Of a DNA stretch of 64,000 nt, positions 38,385 to 51,500 are shown piece by piece; the first letter of the stretch is position 1; each line of letters starts with the position of its first letter. The notes under the pieces are model-generated. The model saw nothing but the letters and a program-made list of their open reading frames with translations. It was not told where the DNA came from and did not search any database. The DNA is taken from NCBI GenBank assembly GCA_049724395.1, contig JAUGWO010000070.1, positions 124,001 to 188,000 of the forward strand. The letters run 5' to 3'. This DNA is from Spongospora subterranea f. sp. subterranea (lineage: Eukaryota > Endomyxa: Phytomyxea > Phytomyxea > Plasmodiophorida). The position numbers and the translations under genes were made by a program.

Positions 38385-39782
38385 ATTCCATAGGCGAGGG
38401 CTGGTGCAGTATCTTTATGTACTTGTCCGATATAGCTGGAACTTTTTTGAAAAGCGGAAGTCATTATATTTTCTTTATGTTTTGCAACTCAGTTTCTCTC
38501 TGTCAAAACCTGTCGATAAATCTTTTCCCAGACGTGATGCATGCTGTGTAAAGTACCTGGAATATTTCTGCTCGAATTGAAGGTTCAAGGTGCCGAAATG
38601 TTTTTGGGTCGTGATTCATCAACTTGTTTAGAAACTGTACTCGTTCGGTTATTTCTAATCTTACTGCCAGCAAATTGATTATGGCTTATATATAACTACA
38701 TTGACTCCTTACATTGCTCCTCTAACAGGTTCTGTGCTGAAACACCTTCGTTATGAGTTTGAGTATGAGCATTGCCGTTCTTATCCTCAGCCTCTCCTGA
38801 GAACTGACACTGCAGTTCCATAATCATCTCTGATCTCGATTTGATTGCTGCAGTTGAACACCGATTAGCATCCTGCTTTCGAAATACACCAACTACTGAC
38901 AATGCGAAAGCGGTGGTCTCTGTGGTTCTTTCTCAGCTTGTGCTTTTGCTTCCATCGCTATGACATTTTGCATTTTCCTTCCGCCGACTAAGGGAAATCT
39001 CGCTTGGTCATGTTTCGGCTGCCGTTTGATAGGTCTCGGTACTTTAACCGGGACCTTGCGTGTTTTCTTCTTCAATGACAGTAAATGCTGTTCTTCATGG
39101 AGGCGACAATGAGCCTTTATCAAATTTCGAAGCGTGTCATATTACCATATGGGTCAGTTGGCGATGCAGACAACGTAATGCTGACGTTGGGTTTATACGA
39201 ATGGCGACTAAACGGTAATGGATTGAAATTTTATAAGGAGATTCGGCAACCAAGACCCATCGCGCTCACCTATCATTAGCCGCATATAAAGCATATATTA
39301 GCTTCCCTGCCTCAGTATGCCTGCATAGTCCCGATAAGCATTAACCCTAATCGTGAATTTTGTTGCCGTCACCTTCCGAAATGTTTATACAGCTCAGGAT
39401 CAACAGTTGAGTTGGGCATCGTCGCTGCTCCAACCCAGGTATCACCCGATCTCGTAAATGAAGTGTGGTACACGATCATGGTCAAGTGCTGAACTCACAG
39501 CACTGCTGGACAATTCAACCGTCTCAGATCATTATGTATACATCCAGTTTTGCCAAATGCAAAATCCTCAACACGTCGTCATGCATTGAAAACACAATGT
39601 GTTCGTCCCCCGAAATAAACTGCAACCTATGAAAGGAGCACTTTGGAGAGTTCGTTTGAATGCCCCTGCATGAGGATGTGATGGAGATACCATTTCCCAA
39701 CCCAGTTGACAGCAGTTGACTAATTTGACCGCCGTCATTGTCCTTTCATTGGTATTGCACTTCTTCACAGAATACTCTCAGC
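38385..39782. other. Intergenic region downstream of the beta-oxidation gene
   Basis: Apart from the possible minus-strand fragment at 38696-39134 I see no gene in this 1.4 kb. The right end is the 5' flank of the dynein light-chain gene. Confidence 0.35.
38696..39134 (-). CDS. Possible fragmentary unknown gene
   Basis: Two minus-strand coding-like stretches: a basic one (LRNLIKAHCRLHEEQ, KKKTRKVPVKVPRPIKRQPK) at about 39134-38960 and a second reading GVFRKQDANRCSTAA to a stop at 38696. A weak 47-nt intron (gtcata...agag) could join them in phase. No ATG opens the first stretch, so an upstream exon would be needed. No family recognised. Confidence 0.3.
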
Positions 39783-40313
39783 ATGGCAGATCGAGGTGAG
39801 GACGTTCATCAGGTTCGGCCCAGTTATAAGGGAAAGTAAGCCCAGGGCGGACCCCATCTGACGACTCCTGACTGTGTCAATAGATTCAAACCTGCCGCTG
39901 TCCAGGCCCTGATTAAGGACTCCCTGCAAAATCGCCTCCAAAATGAAGCATATAATCAAGATACGACGCCTGGTTTAACAAGAGAAATCGCCGATCAGAT
40001 CAAAAATGAGCTACGAAGTATTAGCAGTTCAATTGTTTTTGTTTCTTTCTTTTAGAAAATTAACCTTTCGCAGAAATCGGTCTGCCAAGATATAAGTTCG
40101 TTGTTCAAGTCATTATAGGAGAACAGCGAGGTGCCGGCATGCGAATGACGTCGCGATGTTTTTGGGATCCAGAATGTGACGATTTTGCCTCTGAGACCTA
40201 TATCAACGATTCATTGTTTTGTACTGTACGTCCCAATGTTCAGCGTTAACTGAAGAAGGGAAATTTAGCTGAACGCACTGCAGGCAGCGGCTTGGGCAAT
40301 ATATCTCTACTGA
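39783..40313 (+). CDS. DYNLT2B: Tctex1-type dynein light chain (DYNLT2B/TCTEX1D2-like)
   Basis: Exons 39783-39835, 39884-40017, 40074-40225 and 40284-40313 (introns 48, 56 and 58 nt) agree in phase and give 122 aa, the size of the family. The sequence follows DYNLT2B closely: RPSYKGKFKPAAVQALIKDS, then LTREIADQIKNELR, then IGLPRYKFVVQVIIGEQR, MTSRCFWDPECDDFASETY and INDSLFCT, ending in WAIYLY. DYNLT2B is a light chain of cytoplasmic dynein-2, the motor of retrograde intraflagellar transport, where it stabilises the complex. IFT140 lies 8 kb downstream. Convergent with the golgin gene, with only 86 bp between stop codons. Confidence 0.92.
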
Positions 40314-40344
40314 CGATTCCAACCATTTCATGTGGTTAAAACCC

Positions 40345-40350
40345 AATAAA
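40345..40350 (+). terminator. Polyadenylation signal AATAAA
   Basis: A canonical AATAAA lies 32 nt after the DYNLT2B-like stop codon, inside the 86-bp gap before the convergent golgin stop. Confidence 0.5.
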
Positions 40351-40399
40351 TACGATTTATCATCTACAATGTCATAGCTTTCGAACAGTAAACTAATGG

Positions 40400-43300
40400 T
40401 CACCATATCTGAAAGAAAACGACATGAATAAGATACATGCAGTCCAAATCAGTTGATAAATGCAGTGATTACCTTTCCAATACGACTATTACTGCCTGCG
40501 GTTTTCAGCAGCTTGGTCCTTATTCTTTCTTCTTCTTCAGAATCAAACGCCAAAATATTAGATATTACCGGCAATAATAATGTCTAGAAACAATTACTGA
40601 AATCTGGATGATCAGAGTATGACAATGCATACCGATTTTTCATCAGTTTCCATATATTTTACGATTATATGCTTCAGATAGCTGACAGCAATGGAGTGAG
40701 CAATACCGAATGACGATTGACGAATGAGAAAAATACTCCATATTTGCCCCCGAGCGCTCTTGAGATTTCGATAACTTGGCAACCTGCTCTTCTAGTTGCA
40801 GCAAACGTGCTGACTGATTTTCTTTCTGAAAATCAAAAGGTGACTGAGTCTTTGTAAAATAACGTTATTCCAAGAAAGGTTCACCTGGAGTTCCGCATTC
40901 CTGAGCAGATTTTGAAGACGGACGACATGCCCGGACTGATCCAAGCTTTCTGTGCTAGGTCTAAACTCAAATTGAAAACTAGGTCGAAACAACTGAACAA
41001 CTGATACCGCCGACTCTGCTGCGAATTAATGATTGACTCCTCAGTATTCCTTTGCATCGGATAGGAGGATGCAGTGTTTTTGAGTGAAGCAATTTCGGCC
41101 TCTAGAACTCGAATTTCCCGTTGAAATGCTTGAGAATTGTCTTCAACCACGCCCAGTTGCCTATGAAGCTCTGTGATGCAAGCATCACGGTCCTGATAAA
41201 ATTTTTAGAGGTGATATCACAGTAACATGGCAACAACAGATCTCAACTTTTACGATTTTGGTTGCTGAATTACGGCTGCGCTGAAGCTCTTCTTGTGCAG
41301 CAGCCAAACTTGCTGACAGGGTAGCGATAACTGAGGACTCTGCCTCTTGATGCCGGGCTATTAACTAAAAGGCCTTAGGAGAAAATTCAAGATCTCATTT
41401 GAACTACTTACTCTGTCATTTTCAGCGTGAGCTTCTTGCAGCTCATTCGACCATTTAAGTTCAACATCATGAAATGCTACTCGTTCTGTCTCAATCAAAC
41501 GCAGCAAACGAGCATTTTCTATCTGAAGCATTTCTCTTGAGCGTCCAGCAAAGTGTAACAGCGCATTGCACCAACATTGACGGCATTTTCAGCACATTTA
41601 GTCGCATCGTCAATCGTCTTTTGCAGGTTCAGGCGCTCCAACTTAAGATTTTCAATTTCATCAAGCAGTTCTGCGGTTACGGACTGCATCTCCAGACTAT
41701 GATAACTGTCAGTAAACGTGCAATCTGTTCGCAATTTGGGTTCAGACTTTTTCAATTAAAGCGCGATTTGCCTGAATCTTATAATCTGAGAATTCAGCGG
41801 ATAACGCGGAATGTTCAGCCTGACACGTTTGCAAATGTGCAGCCTAACATTAAAACAGCAGTGAATACATTGCAGTTTGAATAGAGGAAAACCCTCACAA
41901 GGTCGGCCACTTTTTTTTCATACTTCCTGGCAGCGCTGAGCCATTTCTTATCAAACTTTTGTTTCAATTTTGATTCAGATTCGAAATCCAATGAACGAGG
42001 AAGAAACACTCCTGACGACAGGGAGCATGAATCGCGATTCTGAACGAGCTCCGCATCCGCAAAATTCCCCGTTGCAATTTTCTTCGTAGCGTGCATATCA
42101 TAGGCCTCAATGGTTGTCCAAAATAACTGACGGCCACTGGCACCTGCTTCCGATAAACAAAATTGTTCCCTATGAAAAACCCGCCACATACCAGCTAGAT
42201 CTCCTGAAACCGGAGAAAATTGAACAAGTAGCCACCACATTCCATCAATAAAACATCGCTGAAGAATCTATGAAAATAAAATGGGTTGATTGCCTGATGA
42301 GAAAATGAACGTTGTAACTTGGCACTGAAACGCCTGCGGGTCCGAATCCGCTGGGATATCAAAGAGCCAGTGAGATGACACCATTTGTACCAGCTGGGAA
42401 GTTCGCATGGTAAGTAGAGCATATGCTGCTTGACATTCCGATAATGCCGTGTTTGCTTGAGTCAAAAGAGTATTCAAATTTTGGGTCTCGTTATTGAAAT
42501 TTTCGATACGCTCCTGAAAAATGGATCATTCAGATTCCGCTAAAGCAGAGCCTATAAAAACTACCTTCTCAGTGCGTAACTCTTCTGTTAAAGATTCAGC
42601 TCTCGCAGATGCGTTCTTATTGGACGCACTGGACTCACTTTGTTCCCGTTCGAGCATTTCAACAGTAGCGCTTAAATGTAGAATCTAAGACCTCAGGGTC
42701 ACAAATGCGGAGCCATAGCTAAATCAGCTAACCTGAGTCTCCGCTGTTTGAGCTCTGAATAAAGCAGCTTGCACGTCATCTTTAGCCCGGTTCTAATAAT
42801 GACACGAAATCAGATCCATTTACATCTTGAACCCTAAAACTTCTACTACCAATTCTGCAGCTAGTTGAGAAGATTTCTGTGCTTTGGTTTTGAGTGCCAT
42901 TCCCAGCTGCAAAACCTTTTTCTTTTCTTCAAGCCACTTCGATTCCATTGCGTCGCTCTGTAACTTATCAGAAACACTGATTCAAAATGTCAAACAACTG
43001 ACTTTTTCCTTTTCTTTAGCAAGTCGTTGTTTAGATGTATTGTTATGTTCTTTGAGTACATACTTCAACCGATGATAATCTGTTTCAAAGTTTGTAATTC
43101 CCAATCCTGCATCATGGCTTGATGTTGCCGCCGAGTTCGCTTCTATAACACTGGACAGGATCGATTGCAGATGATCGGTGAGCGCTTTCCAATTGGAAAG
43201 CTCTTCGACGTACAATTCACACTGGCTAGCATTGAAAACAGATATAACGAACTGTGTAAAGTGGACCAACTTTGTAACACAGACTCAGAGGCTGATCGAG

Positions 43301-45183
43301 TCCCAAAACACTCTTTCGCGAACGTAAGTCTTTCCATGCCGCTGTAGGGACAAGCATGAGATTGCCAGACCGCAGATAAAGATCGGTCTGATGCTCAAGC
43401 TGCTTGCATGTCGCATCCAACCGATGCAGCGAATCGAAGAATTCAGCACTAGACTTGATAGAAGCATTAGACAATTGACTACAATTGGATATTTCTTGTT
43501 CAAGAGAACGGATGACCTGATCCTTTTCAGCTAAGACTTCCTTGATCGAGATTTCAGTATGTATGTCAGCGGAACGTTCCTTTGTGAAATTCTTCGCCGC
43601 ATTCTCCTTAACAGCAGCGTCGTGGGCCTAGTGCTGGGTAAATTTGACAGGACAGACTAACATCAAGCGCACCAACATACATTGTCAACATGGGGCTGTG
43701 AGTCATCGATGCCGAAAGAGGATGGTGTTTGATGTGAGGAAGTATTAGAAACGGGAACTCGAGGATGATCAAACCCATCAGTCTCCATTGATGAACATTT
43801 TTCCTCGAGACGCATAACTTGTTTTTTATATGCGTCTACTTGATCAGTTAATTTGCTTATCATGCTCTCTTTTGCAGAATTGACGCCACTCAAAACATCA
43901 AGGTCCGCAGACATTGAACGAAGAGTATCGATATTATCGGTGATCAGATTCCTCTGACTTCCTATAAGAGCTGAACAGCAGTCACATCCGACTTTTGTCG
44001 AAATCCCTGCAACTTCAGCTTCCAGCGAGGCAATGATAGAAGCGTTGGAGCATTGATTTTCGTTCAACAGCGCAATCTCGTCCAGAAGTGTTTGCACTAG
44101 AGCACCAAACTGATCAGCGTTTGATAAAAGCGATTCTATGCGACGATGAAACAACTCGGTATATGGTGCTTGCTCCGTGTTCTGACCTGTGGAGCATTCC
44201 CTAATTAAAAAAAAGGAACAACAGTCTCCCTTGAGAATCAAAACGATTACATACCAGAGCAAACGGCGCACTCCATGTTTTCCAGAACCTGAATTTTTTC
44301 AGCAAAAACTTTGTTCTGGGCTTGAGCGTTTTCGTAATCAAAAAGAATGGCTGAACAGCGATTTTTATACGTTTGTAATTCCCTGGAACATTCTGACCCA
44401 ATATTATGGCAAATACACTCCACATTGTTATGGGATTCCGAAAATGGCTCTGTCGTAACAACAGAGGGCGTTGCCATTGTTGCCGCCAGACGCGCTGCCT
44501 CCAGCTGTTCTCGTAAATCCTGTATCTCGGCAATGTATCCCGCAGATATCTAAGGCACGTGGTGAACATTCATCAACAATGTCTTTTGCCGACGTGACAA
44601 ACCTCACTGACAGCGTTGAACGTGTCTCGATCAGCTTTGGTTTCAGATACTTTGGTTTTCAAAAACTCAATTTCGCTATGGAGCTTTTCAATCTCAGATT
44701 GATGACTAGCATTTTGCTCCTCAAATTTTGCGAGCAGATCCGTTCGCGCCTGAAAGCGAAACTATATAAGATAGAGATTGTGGCGGTGCATCATCCAAAT
44801 AGGCTACTTGTCTGAGCTGTCTTGACATGGTTTCAATTTCAACTTGCCGTCCTGCCAGACGGTGAATTTCCGAATCTTTCTTTGATTCCTAGCATCAGAA
44901 TACAAGTTGATTAAGACAGCATTGATTATCGGAAAATCAATCTACCGAGAGTGAATAACTTTCGGTCAGTTGAGCGACTCCTGACTTCACACTCCTCTTT
45001 GAGTTTAGCGCATTCTGCATCATGACGCTTAGTTAAAGCGGCATAAAGCCGTTTCTTCTCAGATTTTTCTTTCGCTGCCATCTCGGAAATTTTCTGTCGA
45101 AGCCTAACCAACTCGCCATTGCCGCTATGGTTTTCCGGCATGGATTGTTCGGGTTCGTCCCCAACAGGACGGTCGAGATCCAT
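40400..45183 (-). CDS. GRIP-domain golgin, trans-Golgi coiled-coil tether
   Basis: A minus-strand gene with about 20 short exons, from ATG 45183 (MDLDRPVGDEPEQSMPEN) to TGA 40402-40400. Nearly all exons encode heptad-rich coiled coil (VRLRQKISEMAAKEKSEKKR, SLLSNADQFGALVQTLLDEI, LDEIENLKLERLNLQKTID). The last exons form a GRIP domain split by introns: QLEEQVAKLSKSQERSGANM, then DYLKHIIVKYMETDEKS, then LLLPVISNILAFDSEEEERI, ending SRIGKIW. The conserved Tyr of the DYLK helix is the residue that binds Arl1-GTP, which recruits golgins such as golgin-97 and golgin-245 to the trans-Golgi to capture vesicles. Which golgin paralogue it is cannot be told from coiled coil. Exon borders in the middle are approximate. 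Confidence 0.85.
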
Positions 45184-45674
45184 CCTGAAGCTGAAACCTA
45201 ATGCCACCAGGCTCTGATACTGCAAACAGTCAACAGGTGAGTGGTTGCGCAGATATGTGACCCCTTGAGGATCGGCGGAGCGCGTCGCCCGATTTTAACG
45301 ATAATTGATTATTCAGATTGCAAATCGTCAAATGGAACACAGTTCATCATTACTATCGTGCAAAATATCGCGCTGACGCAATGTGTGTAAGAAAATACGT
45401 AGCGCGTCAGCTGTATTTATGTTTTTTCAAAAATATTTGCAAATGTACAAGGAAATTCGGCGTGAACTTGTTTTGGAGAAAAAGACTGGGCGAGACTGGC
45501 AATACCAAAATATTTCATGATCGATATCGCCGCAAGGAATGTTTCTTAAAACCAACTAATCAAAAATGTAGCAAGGATTTATATGCGCATCGTCAGCCAA
45601 TCACGACAGTTCATCTCTTGGAAAACATTGGCGGATAAAACCGCGTCGATGATGACTACAGTCTACAGGTTGAT
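45184..45674. other. Divergent spacer between golgin and RNase III-like genes
   Basis: About 490 bp, AT-rich, without a supportable gene; holds the 5' flanks of both neighbours. Confidence 0.4.
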
Positions 45675-48181
45675 ATGGAAAGTGCGGATTTTAGCGGGAC
45701 TGTCCGCAGACGTGGCGTCCATAATCTCATGGACTTGTTAGCGGCTAGAGCTCCTATATTGCTTCGCTCCCATGGCGGAGATGGGACAGCCGAAATTGAA
45801 GCTTTGATTGGCGATAAACTTCTCGATGTGCTGTTATATTGGCGCCTTATGTGTCGGTTCAAAGTGAAAAGCGAGGGCCAATTGACAATGCTTCGTGGAG
45901 TGTATGTTAGCAACCAAACCCTTGCCGATATCGGTTTACCGTTTGTCGTCCCTGAATATATGGATCTTAACTCTTGGGAATGTGCATCTGTGCATGAAAA
46001 AGTATTTATTTCAAAAAATATGTATTATTTTTACAACTGAAATCATTTTCAGGGAACTGCTGTTGAGGCAATTGTCGGGCGTGCATTTCTAAGCACCAAT
46101 GATAAGGCGCAAGATCAGAATACTATACTTCTCTCGAAATCATTGACAACAATTGGATATGAGATTTTAGACGCCATCGAAGGAAGAGTCATGAGTAATA
46201 CTCACATGACTGCTAAAGACATGATTGCTTCTGCTGGTAATGCAACCCCTTCAGCGGTCACTGATACGATAGGCCATAAGAACCCTGCACAAGCTCTATT
46301 TGAATGGTTGCAACTCAAACTTAAGATAACGTATCCTGCTAAGACGATTACAACTTTTCAAACAACTGGGATAGAATGCGGAGTTATCGGCGAACAGAAA
46401 TATGTGGCTGAGTTTAAACTTCCAGACGATATTGACAATGCTAAAATTGGGTTTCGAACTGATATTGTCATCCGGGGCGAAGCTTTCAACAGCAAAAAGC
46501 AAGCTCGTGACTTTGTCGCCCGTCAAGCGTTGCGCCATTTCGAAGTCGATTCTACTCTTTCATTTACGCGACATTCCAAGGAGGAAGTAGACCCCAATTC
46601 CCTCGCTCTTTCTAGGATTGGCAGCTCTAATATTGTGTCAACCTTATCCGAATTCAAAAACCCCCCTTCTCTGAAGTCGCCGACTGCCAGACTGTATGAA
46701 TGGTTACAGTTGACCAGAAAGGTGCCGTATCCTGCAAAGACCATTGAAGTCCTCAATGTTGCTTCTGCAGACGATATTACTCGCGATTCAACTTTTCAAG
46801 CCGTTTTCACGATGCCCAACAGTAATCCACCCAAGGTCATTAAGGGGGGGAAATTTGCCAACAAAAAGGTGGCAAAAGATGATGTTGCAAGCCGAGTTCT
46901 TATTTATTTCAATGTCAAAGAACCCAAGGCTCAATCCTCAGGCAATTTGAAAAAAAGGCAAAGACGGTCTTCTGAAATGAACCCAGAAGATATTCGTTCA
47001 GCAAATCAATCTCTTTGCAAGGCATTTTCAAACTTCGCTGCCGATCAACAATTCACACCTCGAGCACTTGCATATGGGAGTTCGAGGATAGAAATGCTTG
47101 AGGATGGGGAGGAACTGGAACCGGTTCATTCCCATAAGCGTGTTTCAGTCGATTTGTATTCGGACCTCGACGATAGCAAAAGTGGTGATTCAGCAACGTA
47201 ATGAAGATGATGGCATGCATTTGGCAGATCCGGTTCCGGATTCTTTTAAAATCAACGAAGTTATGGAAATTTGTAAGGAAGAGATGCCCATCAAACCTAA
47301 CGCTTCTGACGTAGCTATGGAAGTTGAACCACCTACAAAGTCTGGTACACATATGCAATGCACCGGAGATGTTCCTGATAGTACTCAGTATGTTTGCGAA
47401 CCGGGCGAGATTCCTCCTGTATTGCTTGACGAGATTTACTCTGGTTTATCTGACGCCGAACGGAAACCCGAATTTTCAAACATCGAGAATGTTCACGAAT
47501 CTAACATTTCCGAGAATGATGGTGCCTCCAAGATTCAGAAGGTGCAGGCGGACCCATTGAGTACGGATGATTCCATCGAACTCGTTGATAAATTTCTAAA
47601 TCGGTATCAACGTGGCGCATCGCTCGGGTCTGTTGATATCCAAGGGCTTGTCACACCAGAGTTTGTTCGATCAATGCCGCTTCCGCTTCCAATCCCCGGG
47701 TTGCTACATTTTGAGCCACACACTCCCTGGGATAGTGCTCAATTACGTCCTTGGTTTGAGACCCTTTGGTCCAAAAAACCTATCAACGCTCTTTGCATGC
47801 TGAAAGCTCGCATTGATGCCGAGTACATGTTCAAATTTTGGCGGTGCCGAATGAGCGCTGGTCGTGCTCCTCGCACGTCTAGCCCTGACATTCTGATGCT
47901 TATCGCTTTTTGGGATCGTGGCTTTGGTCCGGTGTATTCAATGGGTGTAGGATCTAATTCAGGTTATGCTTGTAAAGCAGCGTACGTGGTTTTTGCCTAT
48001 TATCTTCCCGTGTTGAGTAAATTTGTTGTTTAGTTTGGTTCGTCTTTGGCCAAGTGTTAAACCACATCTTGATCTGCTCATTGAGAAAGCTGAAGTCAAA
48101 ATCGCCGAAGCTGCTGAAGCGGCGTTAAGAGCGGCGAACGCTGCGAAAAGTGCAGGTAAAGATTCCAAAAATCACTATTGA
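45675..48181 (+). CDS. RNase III-like protein with two dsRNA-binding domains, active site probably degenerate
   Basis: Exons 45675-46001, 46053-47181, 47228-47981 and 48034-48181 are phase-consistent and give 785 aa. Residues about 10-130 resemble an RNase III domain: EIEALIGDKLLDVLL aligns with the ERLEFLGDxVLD signature, EGQLTMLRGVYVSNQTLADI with the EGELSxLRxxLVSNxxLA stretch, and GTAVEAIVGRAFL with the ADxFEALIGAxYLD motif. Some metal-binding positions seem lost (the Asp of the last motif is Thr; EGEL is EGQL). Two dsRBDs follow, at about 200-295 and 325-410 (LFEWLQLKLKITYPAKTI and LYEWLQLTRKVPYPAKTI, each ending in a KK-AR/AK helix), so they arose by duplication. The C-terminal about 370 residues match nothing I know. 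Mitochondrial ribosomal mL44 also has an inactive RNase III fold, but no presequence is clear here. Confidence 0.7.
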
Positions 48182-48578
48182 CGTCAACTAAGAGTAAATG
48201 ATATATTCTTCAATATCTATGCCCATATTCAAATAAAATCCCAGTACACTGTCTTACTTTCGTCAAGTCAGTGTGACATTTCTAGAAATGAATCCCTTGG
48301 AGCGGTAGGTGTATCGGTGTGGACAGCTGTCCCTGGTCAACATGACTCTTGTTGCCCAAGCATGTTTCTTACTATATGCCCACAATTGGTCTAGTTTTGG
48401 GTGGAAATTGTCAATGAGCGGCCTTTCTTTTTGGTAATGCGACGGCTGCTGCGAGTGCAAGCTGTACTCAAGCAGTTTGTCACGGTTGCGAGCATGCCGG
48501 TCACATAAACCATCTACGCTGCGTGCGTAGCGGAATTCTAGGTCTGGTCTGACCTTGCTGATACCCGATTCGTTACGC
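48182..48578. other. Intergenic spacer before IFT140
   Basis: About 400 bp between two plus-strand genes. Apart from the poly(A) signal near its left end I see nothing; it must contain the IFT140 promoter. Confidence 0.4.
48232..48237 (+). terminator. Polyadenylation signal AATAAA
   Basis: A canonical AATAAA lies 51 nt after the stop codon of the RNase III-like gene. Confidence 0.5.
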
Positions 48579-51500
48579 ATGTCGATATATCTAGAGAAGC
48601 GATTAGAGTTCATAGGCGATCCATCACCTAACAATGAACATATCAAGTGGAGTCATAGCTCAGACGCTCCGCTATTAGCTGTTGTGCGAAACAACGGGGA
48701 GATAGTAGTCATAGACGAGGAGGTCTGGGCTAAACGTTTGTCATGATGAACATGGATAGCGGTCAACTTTTCTCAGGGATTGATTGCTAGTAATCAGCCC
48801 ACTGGTTCAGATCGAGATCATGAAGCCACTGCGATAGCGTGGCATCCGAAACAGCAAACCTTAGCGATCGGATGGAACTCCGGTTGGTATCGCATTCGGG
48901 CTCAGGACAGCAAGTTCTTGAGTTGCTTGATTACCAGGAAATGTGAGCTTCTGGGACGACACAAGAACGACTCAACCAAATTCTGTTCACGCCACCGCAG
49001 TTTCTCTCATTGTGTGGTCAAACAAAGGTGACCGATTGTTAACTGCAAACGAGGTAACCACAGTATATATCTGTATTGGCTGATGGCAAATTTATTGAGC
49101 ACTAGTCTGGAGTCGTGTTTATACACGCTTATCAAGAAGGACAACTTATCCAACTGCAATCTTACAATGCAGAAGCATGCGCGAGCCATGCCCAGTTCGC
49201 TAATTCTAGGGAAACTTCGTCTGCATTCCTGCTCGGGACGACATCAGGCTGTATTTACAATGGTGACGATTCCGGCACATTCTCCAAGTTGGGAAATATC
49301 GGCAGCGCTATCAATTCCATATTTTTTGGAGATAGTCAACAGATCATGGTCATAATTTCCGTGCAATCAGTCATGTTCCTATATCAGGTAAACCAGCAGT
49401 TCATCGCAGTGTCTCTCTGAGGTCACCATGTAGATATCCAATGAGACAAAAATATCCCTAAAAAAAAAGGTTAAGCTTTCCATAAAAGGAGATGGTACGA
49501 ATCTTCGTTTCGCCTGGGATAGCCAATGTTTTCTTCTAGCTGCTAACAAAGAACCTTGCGTTCGCTTGTGGTCAGTACAAAGTGACGAAAGTATCGTATT
49601 ACCGCTTTCTGGTAATTGGGAAAGAAACGCGCAACAATCAGACTAAAGAACAATATGGTGCTATAGATAGTAGGCATATGGCGAAAGGGAACGATTTTAT
49701 AGTGTCAATTACTTATAATCCAAGAAGCATGACACTTGTTGGAGGCACTGCTATGGGGCGCGTCGTCATGTGGCGTTGTATGCCAAAACGTAATACTGAC
49801 GAAGTGCAGCATAGAAATGAATGGATTGTGAGGATCACGAATACGCATTGCTGAGTTCATTAACAGATTTCAGGTCCTGCCTCCGGTCAACACTTGTTCT
49901 GATTCTGAAATAAGAACCATAACTGCTTCCAATATTCGCTCTATTGCAGTCGTGGCGAAATCAGGGTTGAGTATCCTCTCAGAAACAACCCTGCATTATT
50001 GCAGAATGTTCGGCACAGTTGCCGCTCAAATTTCTGCTGATAAATTGATTCTTTATTTGGCCAATGGTAAAGCAAAAAAGTTGAGCGCAAATATAAAAAT
50101 TCAAGGTATCTCAGTTAATTTATGAAAATGGAGAGTTTGTAACGCCTCATAAACAGGAATATGCCTCGGCGAAAACGTCATCGCTGTATGGAATGGTCAA
50201 AAAGTTGAAGTCAACGATATTGCCGATACAGTGAACTTCATAGCTAGTTTCAACTCCCAGGCGTGCTGTTGTGCCATTCAAGGCCAGACGTTGTACCTAG
50301 CGACCGGGCCCAGAGTTGATGCCTGCAATTTTCAAGGTGTAGTTAAGAAGGCATTTTCCTTCTCTGAGAGTGAAGGTATCAGTGGTATAGATCTTTCATG
50401 ACAATAATAACGAATGTTAGGGCAATGCATATACGTTGATACTGCTGGGGATTTCCTCGTTGCGGTGTCGAATCTAGGAACAATAAAACTTTGGGAAATA
50501 GGCCGAAGAGAAGCGCGGTCAATGGTTCCTGGGCGAAAATTACCGAGTGGTCTGGGAAAAGTTATACTGTGTCGACCCAACAAATTTGGATCGCATTTAG
50601 CGATATTGACTCGTACTGGCGACCAATGCACTGATGGTATCGATAGTCGTCTTACTATCTACGATGTTGAGCTGGACAGAGTATTTCAGAAGCGTCTTTC
50701 ATTTTTAACAAATTTGATATTCTTACCCGTCTATAGTTCGACTACTACGATTTTTCTTCGCGCAAGGTGGTGCCCTATTTTATTTGCTGGGATGAATTTG
50801 AGGGCTCCCTGATTATGGTTTCGGTCCGTCCCGAAACGGAACAACGGTTTGATGTAGATTTACCCGACGGCGAAGCAGTCAAAGTGAGTGCAATATGAAA
50901 ATATCACTAGATTCCTTACATCATTGCATAGGGAAAACCTGATTGTTCCTCGTCCATCGTTTATGCTTTATTCGTAACGTCGGAACATGGAATACATTTT
51001 CAGGACAAATTTGATATCGGAGAAGATATCTTGATTGGGTCTGAGACCCCGTTTACTTACTATATACAGGGAGGACAGACAGGAAGGTAGGTCGAAATTT
51101 GCCAGAAACTTCATCTGACCTCATTCACTCGCAGTCTTGGATCCGGTGGAATGCCTCATGTCGATAAACGTGTTATGAGAGACTTCGTTGGCCTCGACTC
51201 TGTTGATGAAGCCACCAGAAGGGAACTGGCCAAATTTAGCTACAAGATGGCTATTGGTGATATGGATGAGGCAATATAAACAGGAATGTTCATCAGCGAG
51301 TTCATTGACCTTACTCATTAGGCATATCGAGCGGTGAAGAACATCGAAAGCCCTTCTATCTGGAAAAACATGGCAAAGATGTGTGTTATCACAAGACGGC
51401 TAGACATGGCTAGCATTTGCTTGGGCAACATGGGTTTCGCCACGGGTTCTAAAGCGCTTAGAGAGGCTAAGCAATATCCGGAAAAAGAGGTTCATTGATT

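Noticed and set aside
46990-47240. Apparent frameshift in the RNase III-like gene
   Set aside because: A 46-nt intron 47182-47227 with gtggtg donor and ttggcag acceptor restores phase, so no break is needed.
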